A stretch of 6,340 nucleotides of DNA, from positions 1-6,340 of the forward strand of contig JAUQWT010000120.1 of the NCBI GenBank assembly GCA_030835005.1, given 5' to 3'. Below, piece by piece: positions 1-6,340 of the stretch; within the stretch, counting starts at the first letter, position 1; each line of letters starts with the position of its first letter. Source of the DNA: Ignavibacteria bacterium (lineage in GTDB: Bacteria > Bacteroidota > Ignavibacteria > Tepidaquicellales > OLB5). A program made the position numbers and the translations under genes. The notes under the pieces are model-generated. The model was not told the origin of the DNA and did no database searches. It saw only the letters and a list, made by a program, of their open reading frames with translations.

Positions 1-1665
1 TCTGACCAGAAGAACATATTGAAGGAAATACTTGGAGCTTCAGGTAAGTTCAGCACATTCCTTTTGTTCGGAGTAACCGGAAGCGGCAAAACACAGGTTT
101 ACATTGAAGCCATTGAACAAATAATCAAAGAGGGTAAAACGGCAATTGTACTTGTCCCTGAAATATCCCTCACGCCTCAGCTTATTCACAGGTTCAGAAC
201 TTATTTTGGCGATATTATAGGCGTTATGCATAGTAAACTTTCAGACGGGCAGCGATTTGACGTTCACCAAAGGATACGATCCGGACAGTGCAAAATTGTA
301 GTCGGCGCAAGATCAGCTTTATTTGCCCCGCTGACGAATATCGGGATCATTATAGTTGATGAAGAGCACGATCACTCATACAAACAGACTGAAAAAAATC
401 CAAAGTATAACGCAAGGGATTCAGCAATAGTAAGAGCTAAGTTGAATAATGCTGTTGTGGTACTTGGATCCGCGACTCCTTCGCTTGAAAGTTATTATAA
501 TTACAAAGCGGGGAAATACGGCATTCTGGAATTGCCTCACCGCGCATTGAAGACCAAACAGCCGAAGGTTGAAATTGTGAATATGCTTGATGAAATGAGA
601 CAGCCCACAAAGTATAAAAAATATGAAACTGCCGATCAGCGTGTGCTTTCTTCAAGGCTGATCTCTTACATTGATGCCGCGCTAAAGAGCAAACAGAGTA
701 TTATCCTGATGCAAAACCGCAGGGGTTACTCTGCTTACCAGCAGTGCCTTGAGTGCGGAACGGTAAAAATGTGCAGGAACTGTGATATTACAATGATATA
801 TCACAAGCATAAAAACAATCTCCGCTGCCATTACTGCAGTTCTGCAGAAAATCTGCTGGAAAGATGTGAAATATGCGGAAGCAATAATCTAAAGCTTGTG
901 GGTGTTGGCACTGAAAAGATAGAAGAGGAAATTCACAGACTTTTCCCTGAAGCCAGCAGCATGAGAATGGATGCCGATACCGTTAAAGGAAAGGACGCTC
1001 ACCGGAAAATATTAAAAAGTTTCCATGAAGGTGAGTTTGATATACTCATAGGCACACAAATGATATCCAAGGGCCTTGACTTCCCGAATGTATATTTGGT
1101 TGGAGTGATATCGGCTGATATTGGGCTTTTTACACCTGATTTTCGCGCATCCGAAAAGACCTTCCAGCTTTTGATGCAGGTATCGGGGCGGTCAGGCAGA
1201 ATAAGTGATAATGGCAAGGTTGTAATACAAACAATGAATCCTGATAATTTCATTTTCCCAATGGTAGAAAACCATGACTTCGTATCATTTTTTGAAAAGG
1301 AGATCAAACACCGCTCAGTACACAAGTATCCACCATTTTCTAAAATGATACTGATAGAAATTTCATCTCCCTCACAGATAGATGTTAACAAGCATGCCTG
1401 GAAAATTTACCACTTCTTAAACGGTAAAATAATTAATTCTAACAGCAGGGTTTATCTTGAACTTTTGAAACCAGCTCCCGCGCTGATTTATAAGATAAAA
1501 AATACTTTCCGGATTCATATTATACTGAAGATACTTAAGTCATCGGGGCAAACTTCATCGGAAAGCGAAAATCTGATCCACGCATTGAGGGATTTTACTG
1601 GCCAATTAAAACTTAAATCAACTGAAAGAGTTAATGTTGATGTAGATCCTTTGAGCTTTTATTAA
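1..1665 (+). CDS. priA: Primosomal replication-restart helicase PriA (5' end outside window)
   Basis: PriA is the superfamily 2 DNA helicase that recognises abandoned replication forks, unwinds 3'-5' and starts reloading of the replisome in the cytoplasm. The frame is open from base 1. A TTG at 19-21 could serve as a start, but the residues before it (SDQKNI) fit the 'DQ' element preceding the PriA helicase core, so the gene is cut by the window edge; the N-terminal 3'-DNA-end-binding and winged-helix domains are missing. Counting from base 1, 554 residues are visible: Walker A GVTGSGKT (24-31), DEEH Walker B (120-123), GSATPS motif III (from 156), NRRGY just before the zinc region, four CxxC pairs (Cys 249/252, 258/261, 276/279, 289/292) that bind two zinc ions in the family, motif V GTQMISKG (from 351), motif VI QVSGRSGR (393-400), and the C-terminal domain ending in the typical DVDP. 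All catalytic and metal-binding positions appear intact. It converges with rnr across 14 bp. Identification is secure. Confidence 0.97.
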   Translation, partial: SDQKNILKEILGASGKFSTFLLFGVTGSGKTQVYIEAIEQIIKEGKTAIVLVPEISLTPQLIHRFRTYFGDIIGVMHSKLSDGQRFDVHQRIRSGQCKIVVGARSALFAPLTNIGIIIVDEEHDHSYKQTEKNPKYNARDSAIVRAKLNNAVVVLGSATPSLESYYNYKAGKYGILELPHRALKTKQPKVEIVNMLDEMRQPTKYKKYETADQRVLSSRLISYIDAALKSKQSIILMQNRRGYSAYQQCLECGTVKMCRNCDITMIYHKHKNNLRCHYCSSAENLLERCEICGSNNLKLVGVGTEKIEEEIHRLFPEASSMRMDADTVKGKDAHRKILKSFHEGEFDILIGTQMISKGLDFPNVYLVGVISADIGLFTPDFRASEKTFQLLMQVSGRSGRISDNGKVVIQTMNPDNFIFPMVENHDFVSFFEKEIKHRSVHKYPPFSKMILIEISSPSQIDVNKHAWKIYHFLNGKIINSNSRVYLELLKPAPALIYKIKNTFRIHIILKILKSSGQTSSESENLIHALRDFTGQLKLKSTERVNVDVDPLSFY

Positions 1666-1679
1666 CAGATAATGCAAAT
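1666..1679. other. 14-bp convergent intergenic gap between priA and rnr
   Basis: The TAA of priA (1663-1665) and the TAA of rnr (complement of 1680-1682) face each other with only 14 bases between them. The gap is too short for an intrinsic terminator, and I see no GC-rich hairpin with a T-run in the flanking coding ends. The two transcripts probably overlap at their 3' ends or terminate inside the opposing gene; this is inference. Confidence 0.8.
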
Positions 1680-3803
1680 TTACTTCACAAAAGTCAGATC
1701 GATCCATCTATGTTCTGTATCAACTTTGAATACCTTTACCTTTACTTTATCGCCTATTCTGTACTTTTTCTTTCTGTGTCTCCCCACTATCTGGAAATTA
1801 GCCTGGTCTAAAATATAATAATCATCATTCATATCCCTTAACCGTATCATTCCTTCAATCATGCTTTCCATAATTTCAACATATATACCGTATTCGGAAA
1901 TACCTGAAACTATTGCAGAAAATTCCTTTCCTACCTGGCTTTCCATATACTGGCATTGCAGTATCTTTATCGCTTCACGTTCTGCCTGAACAGCATTGAT
2001 TTCTGTCTCGGTTGATTGCTTACAGATCCCGGGCAGTTCTTTCGCATAATGCGCGATGCGTTTCTGATTTATTTTGTTAAGAACATCAAATAATATCCTG
2101 TGGACAACAAGATCGGGGTAGCGTCTGATTGGCGAAGTAAAATGTGTGTAATGATCAAAACCCAGTCCGTAATGCCCTATGTTCTCTTCGGAATAGATTG
2201 CCTTAGACATCGAGCGTATTGTTATATCATTAATCAAGAATTCCTCGGGCATTCCCTGAACATCAAGCAGCATTTTCTGAATGGAAAGCTTGCTTTCGGG
2301 ATTAAGATTAATTCCAAACTGCTTAACGAATTGTGAAAGCTCTTTAATTCGCTTTTTATCAGGTATATCGTGTATCCTGTATATGAACGGAATATCGTCC
2401 TTTTGCCTTTCAATAAATAAGGTAACGCACTTGTTAGCCATAAGCATGAAATCTTCGATCATCCTCATAGAGCCAAGCCTCTCTTTAGGCTTTATACTCT
2501 TTATGAGTCCGTCAACTATCTCTGCTTTAACTTCTGTGGTTTCAAAATCAAGGCTCCCCTCATCCATTCTCATCTTGAAAAGTATCTGGTGCAGCTTGAA
2601 CATTTCGTTCAGCTTATCAAGATACAATCCTTCCTGTTTATCAAGAATTTCCTGAACTTCCTCATATGTAAAGCGTTTCTTGCTTTTTATTACAGATTTA
2701 CATAGCTCATAATTAACTATCTTTCCCTTGCCGTCAAGTTCAATAAAGCACGAAAAGACAAGCCTCTCAACTTTTTCCTTCAGCGAGCATATATCATTAG
2801 ATAACTTTTCAGGAAGCATTGGTACTACATCATTCATAAGGTAAGCGCTTGTGCCCCGCTGGAAAGCTTCTTCATCAAGAGCTGAGTCTTCGGTAACATA
2901 ATGGCTTACATCGGCAATATGTACCCCTAGTTTGTAGAGTCCATTGTTTAATATATCCAGTGAAATTGCATCATCAAAGTCTTTGGCATCAACCGGATCA
3001 ATCGTGAATATGATCTCATCCCTTAGATCGCGCCTTCTTTTGATCTCATCTCTGGAAATATCGAACTTACCATCTGTTTCAAGCTGCTTAAGTTCATCCT
3101 TGACGGGTTTCGGAAAAGTCTTTGTCAGTCCGTATTTTTTAATAAGAGCCTTGAACTCGGTAGTTACATCACCTGCTTTGCCAAGCACACTTAATATTTT
3201 TCCTTCCGGCGAGAGGTCCTGGTATTCCCAATTCACGATTTCGCAAACAACTTTATCCCCTTCGGCTGCATCTTTCAGAGAGTTCTTTGGAATGAATATA
3301 TCTTTCCTGAAAGAACGGTCATCGGGAATGACGAAAGCATAATCTTTGCCTTTGGAGCTGAACTGAAGCTTACCTACAACGGTATGTTTAGCCCGTTTGA
3401 TGATATTTTCAACAATTGCTTCTCTTTCATTTGTGACGGCATATTCTATAATAGTCACCTGAACTGTATCACCCGGCAGTGCTGTTTGCAGGTTTTTCTT
3501 TTTGACCGGCAGTGTTATTGTACCTTCGGAAGTAGTTACTTCTGCAGAATACTCTCTTCCTGCATAAATTATGTTTGCTTCGTAGAATGCGTTTGTGGAA
3601 TTAGATTCGTAATATTTTCCGTTTTTTTGAATGGCGCCTTCCATAACTAGTTCGCGCAAAATATCACGAACATATGCTTTTTCCCGGCTATCTACATTAA
3701 GTTTATTGATCAGCATATTGAACTTGATAGATAGAGAGGGTGTTTGGGTAAAAAGGTTTTTTATGGCGTCTTTTACATCGTATGATTTTTTCTTAGGCAG
3801 AAT
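1680..3803 (-). CDS. rnr: Ribonuclease R (RNB-family 3'-5' exoribonuclease)
   Basis: RNase R degrades RNA processively from the 3' end, including structured RNA, and acts in mRNA, rRNA and tmRNA-linked decay. With the ATG at 3714-3716 as residue 1: N-terminal winged helix up to about 35, first cold-shock domain about 35-110, second about 112-180, RNB catalytic domain about 225-545, and C-terminal S1 domain about 593-678. The four metal-binding aspartates of the IDPVDAKDFDDA motif are present (D240, D246, D248, D249; bases 2970-2999), with the same spacing as D201/207/209/210 of E. coli RNase II. GTSAYL probably holds the tyrosine that clamps the RNA end, and the SPIRRYPDLVVHR signature lies near 2085-2140. 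Unlike E. coli RNase R there is no long lysine-rich tail; the protein ends with the S1 fold. The ATG would truncate the winged helix, so I place the start 29 codons upstream at ATT (3801-3803), with CTG (3798-3800) equally possible, giving 706-707 residues. Function is secure; the start is uncertain. Confidence 0.95.
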   Translation of the reverse strand: MLPKKKSYDVKDAIKNLFTQTPSLSIKFNMLINKLNVDSREKAYVRDILRELVMEGAIQKNGKYYESNSTNAFYEANIIYAGREYSAEVTTSEGTITLPVKKKNLQTALPGDTVQVTIIEYAVTNEREAIVENIIKRAKHTVVGKLQFSSKGKDYAFVIPDDRSFRKDIFIPKNSLKDAAEGDKVVCEIVNWEYQDLSPEGKILSVLGKAGDVTTEFKALIKKYGLTKTFPKPVKDELKQLETDGKFDISRDEIKRRRDLRDEIIFTIDPVDAKDFDDAISLDILNNGLYKLGVHIADVSHYVTEDSALDEEAFQRGTSAYLMNDVVPMLPEKLSNDICSLKEKVERLVFSCFIELDGKGKIVNYELCKSVIKSKKRFTYEEVQEILDKQEGLYLDKLNEMFKLHQILFKMRMDEGSLDFETTEVKAEIVDGLIKSIKPKERLGSMRMIEDFMLMANKCVTLFIERQKDDIPFIYRIHDIPDKKRIKELSQFVKQFGINLNPESKLSIQKMLLDVQGMPEEFLINDITIRSMSKAIYSEENIGHYGLGFDHYTHFTSPIRRYPDLVVHRILFDVLNKINQKRIAHYAKELPGICKQSTETEINAVQAEREAIKILQCQYMESQVGKEFSAIVSGISEYGIYVEIMESMIEGMIRLRDMNDDYYILDQANFQIVGRHRKKKYRIGDKVKVKVFKVDTEHRWIDLTFVK

Positions 3804-3817
3804 AGTATTTGTTTAAA
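3798..3817 (-). promoter_or_regulatory. Probable translation start region of rnr with a non-canonical start codon
   Basis: On the - strand the TamB-like stop (3818-3820) is followed by an A/T-only stretch apart from two C, then ATT (3801-3803) and CTG (3798-3800) in the rnr frame. An in-frame TAA at 3813-3815 bounds any start. No GGAGG-like sequence is present; an A-rich leader without Shine-Dalgarno is common in Bacteroidota and relatives. The short spacing would allow translational coupling to the upstream gene. Which codon is used cannot be decided from the sequence. Confidence 0.5.
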
Positions 3818-6340
3818 TTAATAACGAATTTTATACGTTAAACCGGCACTTGTCTGGAAACCCTGGTCTAAATTATAAAGAGTTGAATATGTTCTTGCGA
3901 TCTCAATAATAAGATTATTTGAAACATCGATGTTAAAAAGTTTATTAAGCGGGTACTCTACACTTACTTCAAGATTATTGATATTAGAAAGTATCTTACC
4001 GCCAAACCTGACGATTGCATCGCCAAATGCTGAGGTAATTCTGATATCCGTAGTACTCAAATTCCCTCCTGCATAAATTATTTCAGTATTAACAATAAAC
4101 GGCGCTATGTTCCTGAGGGCTTCAAATAATAACGAAGAGGCAATTCCTGAACCGAAATTATTGCTCAGATTAGTCAATGCTGAGCCTCCAACAATTGTAG
4201 ATGTTGGCGCACCAAACAGCAGATATGAAATTGCTTCAGTCTGGGCTTTCGGTCCTGTTTCTTTGCTGCCGTTATCGTTCCGAAGGGATAGTGTTAATGC
4301 CGGTTTGTATCTTGTGCCTGTAATTTCAAGTACAACATACATTACTTCTGTAGCGTTATCAGCAGTACGGATGTTCTTATACTCAGCCTGAATATTCAAG
4401 AGCGGATTGTTATAGTCACCTATAAAATCCAAATAGCTGTTATCAATCTTAAAATTCTTATAAAATCTGTAGTATGAATCGCCAACTATATTAAGTCTTC
4501 CAAAGAGCTGAAATCTTCTGTCAAAAGTCCGGTTATCAAGCCTCAAATTTCCCTGGAACTCGCCGTTTAACTCTTCACGGGTAAGGCTATTCATATTAAC
4601 ATTAATGAAAACATTCTTTTCCATCAGGATATCCAGATCGTAGGTAATATAATCAGCAACTGTTGGCTCTCTTTTTTCAAGGATATAATTATATCTTAAG
4701 AACGGATCAAGATCTGAAAGATCATCATTTGATATCTTAATAGTTGTATCAAGAAACTTATAACCATTGGGATCAGTCAGGATCCTGTAAGTAAAATCGT
4801 CGGAATATATATCATATGCTAGGCTTGATATAGCAGGGAAGAATATTTTGGCGCTTTTTATCATTAGCTGGCCTGAAACCAAAAGGTTATTCAAATTGCC
4901 TTTTATCCTGATCGGCGGATCACCTATTCCGGCGAGCATTTCGCCGTAAAACCCAAATCTGTTTTGGATCGAAGTGCCGTCAAGCATATACATTTCACCG
5001 CGAGTGGTCAGGTCGATATCGTTAACGCTTAAGCCCGAAAAATTTATTTTCCCGTTTACGTCAATATGTTTTGATCTATCCCTATCGTTATACAAAGAGA
5101 AGTTTTCCACTATCAGATCTGATTTATCTGTCTTTAAAGTGGATTCAAACCTGTAATACAAACCGTTCCATGTAAAAAACAGTCTGCCTTTGGTAATATC
5201 GGCTTTTCCTGTTAGCACCGGGTCAGAAATTGTCCCGGTAGCTTTAATTTCTCCGTCAAGGAATCCCCTAACATCTGTGAAATTCGGGATCGCTTTGGAA
5301 AAGAAGTTGATCTGAAAATTAGTGGCTTTCAAGCTAAGATCAAGCGGACTTGTTATGACCGTCATATAAGATGCGCTATCGGGGACCTGTAAAGGATTAT
5401 TTAGCGGTACATTCCCTGTTAACCTAAGCTTTCCCTGTCCCTGTGCATTGCTTAAGAGAACATCGGTAGAAAGATTATTATTTGCATAATCGATAAAGGC
5501 ATCAACCCTGCCAACTTTGTTATTATCATACCTCAGCAGGCTTGTATTTAACTCAAGCCCAAGCTTTGGGTCGTCTAATGTACCTTTGAATGTCATTAAC
5601 ACTCTTCTTACATTGCCTTTAAAGAGGTTTTCATAAGTACTGTATCCTCCCTTTTTATTGTATAAAGCATTCGGATCATAAATAAGTTGCACCAAAGCCG
5701 GGATACTGATGCTGCCGGCTTCAAGATACATATTGCTTGTATCTTTGAATGAATAAGTGCCGCCAACATTCAATTTAACATAGTCACCAGAAATATTGAA
5801 TTTATTAAAATTAATCTCCTGCCTGCCGGAATACGGATGATATCCAACCAGCAATGTGTCATCGTTTAGTATATCGATCCTGTTATAGCTTGCAAAAAGC
5901 TTATCAATACTCAGTGTAACTGAATCATTGTTAAGCATTATGTTTCCGTTTACATCAAGCCTTATAATAGAGTCCTGAGTAGCATTGAGTGAAAAATGCT
6001 GTATTGCATTATTCAGGTTAATGTTGGTCTTAACGCTGTCATAAACGCGGGTGCCAAGTCTAAGGGTATCAGCGCTGAATGTAATGCTTGATGTAAACGA
6101 ATTAAAATCTCCCTTTGGCGCAAAAGTATAATTTCCGTAATTGTTATAATGCTTAAATTCAGCATCAGCATTTCTTAAGAGTACTACAGTATCTTTGTAC
6201 GCAAATTCATCAAGGTTTACTTTTGTATAACCATTAAAGCCAAGTGAAGAATTCTTTATGCTTCCCTTAATATCCCCTTTTAAATACATGTCACTTAAGA
6301 AGAACATCTTAGAAATTGCATCGGGATCTTTTGTTTTAAG
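3818..6340 (-). CDS. TamB-like translocation/assembly module protein, DUF490 family (5' end outside window)
   Basis: TamB-family proteins are long periplasm-spanning proteins anchored in the inner membrane, built of beta-strand repeats with a hydrophobic groove; they are linked to outer-membrane protein assembly and phospholipid transport between membranes. The frame is open to the window edge (11 codons above the first Met at 6305-6307), and 840 residues are visible, all strand-rich with alternating polar and hydrophobic residues. No signal anchor is seen, as expected because the N-terminus lies outside. Counted from the edge, about 355-387 shows the family pattern GxIxxxGTxxxPxLxGxxxIxxGxxxF (bases near 5168-5280); similar 'low-Gly, G-L-I' units recur further on. 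The last 200 residues carry the DUF490 hallmarks: NPLLNIQAEY, ITGTRYKPALTLSL, and a SYLLFGAP box (bases about 4202-4230). The protein ends with an aromatic residue (KIRY), as E. coli TamB ends with Phe. Rnr follows after 14 bp to its proposed start. The family call is strong; the exact partner (a TamA/BamA-like protein) is not in the window, so I give no symbol. Confidence 0.88.
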   Translation of the reverse strand, partial: LKTKDPDAISKMFFLSDMYLKGDIKGSIKNSSLGFNGYTKVNLDEFAYKDTVVLLRNADAEFKHYNNYGNYTFAPKGDFNSFTSSITFSADTLRLGTRVYDSVKTNINLNNAIQHFSLNATQDSIIRLDVNGNIMLNNDSVTLSIDKLFASYNRIDILNDDTLLVGYHPYSGRQEINFNKFNISGDYVKLNVGGTYSFKDTSNMYLEAGSISIPALVQLIYDPNALYNKKGGYSTYENLFKGNVRRVLMTFKGTLDDPKLGLELNTSLLRYDNNKVGRVDAFIDYANNNLSTDVLLSNAQGQGKLRLTGNVPLNNPLQVPDSASYMTVITSPLDLSLKATNFQINFFSKAIPNFTDVRGFLDGEIKATGTISDPVLTGKADITKGRLFFTWNGLYYRFESTLKTDKSDLIVENFSLYNDRDRSKHIDVNGKINFSGLSVNDIDLTTRGEMYMLDGTSIQNRFGFYGEMLAGIGDPPIRIKGNLNNLLVSGQLMIKSAKIFFPAISSLAYDIYSDDFTYRILTDPNGYKFLDTTIKISNDDLSDLDPFLRYNYILEKREPTVADYITYDLDILMEKNVFINVNMNSLTREELNGEFQGNLRLDNRTFDRRFQLFGRLNIVGDSYYRFYKNFKIDNSYLDFIGDYNNPLLNIQAEYKNIRTADNATEVMYVVLEITGTRYKPALTLSLRNDNGSKETGPKAQTEAISYLLFGAPTSTIVGGSALTNLSNNFGSGIASSLLFEALRNIAPFIVNTEIIYAGGNLSTTDIRITSAFGDAIVRFGGKILSNINNLEVSVEYPLNKLFNIDVSNNLIIEIARTYSTLYNLDQGFQTSAGLTYKIRY

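Noticed and set aside
19..21. TTG as the start of priA
   Set aside because: It would begin immediately before the Walker A region with no N-terminal DNA-binding domains, and the frame is open with PriA-like residues to the window edge, so the gene is simply cut.
999..1391. Antisense open frame of 130 codons inside priA, and similar open frames opposite rnr and the TamB-like gene
   Set aside because: They lie wholly within well-supported genes on the other strand and show no recognisable domain or own start context.
1601..1634. Possible rnr terminator on the - strand: a stem (TTAACT/AGTTGA, loop CTTTC) followed by a T-rich run
   Set aside because: The stem is six pairs, AT-rich, with one G-T wobble, and lies inside the priA coding end; too weak to call.
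3801..3817. A TAnnTTTG-like Bacteroidota promoter box on the + strand (TAGTATTTG)
   Set aside because: The spacing is off by one base and there is no + strand gene downstream; a chance match in AT-rich DNA.
4690..4740. Short repeat of ATATCTTAA with nearby GATC-containing palindromes
   Set aside because: The repeat is nine bases inside a coding region of AT-rich DNA; no array, spacing pattern or flanking element supports a function.
6305..6307. ATG as the start of the TamB-like gene
   Set aside because: The frame continues to the edge and no signal anchor follows the Met, which a TamB-type protein needs; it is an internal Met.

Overview
The window carries three large protein-coding genes packed almost end to end, with no stretch over 300 bases lacking a gene. 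Its moderately AT-rich composition, the lack of Shine-Dalgarno-like sequences ahead of the one visible start, and the style of the proteins (a PriA with all four Cys pairs, an RNase R without a long basic tail, and a TamB-like protein) suggest a member of the Bacteroidota/Ignavibacteriota/Chlorobiota (FCB) group. This assignment is inference from protein flavour; there is no rRNA or other marker here.

Layout. From base 1 to 1665 on the + strand runs the helicase part of priA, the replication-restart primosome helicase; its 5' end lies before the window. After a 14-bp gap comes the convergent 3' end of rnr (RNase R), on the - strand, reaching back to about 3803. Only 14 bp further upstream on the - strand is the stop codon of a large TamB-like (DUF490) gene, which runs off the right edge of the window. 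The TamB-like gene and rnr therefore read in one direction and look like an operon, with priA facing them.

How they fit together. The three proteins have unrelated housekeeping roles: restart of stalled replication forks, 3'-5' degradation of structured RNA, and cell-envelope biogenesis. The only firm link is the tight tamB-rnr spacing, which suggests cotranscription.

The most noteworthy point is the start of rnr. The first in-frame ATG (3714-3716) would cut away part of the N-terminal winged helix. The frame stays open for 32 codons above it with convincing RNase R-like sequence, yet contains no ATG, GTG or TTG. The real start is probably a rare codon, ATT (3801-3803) or CTG (3798-3800), just after the TamB stop. 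I saw no mobile element, CRISPR array, RNA gene, defence system or unusual repeat, and no evidence of a previously undescribed system.
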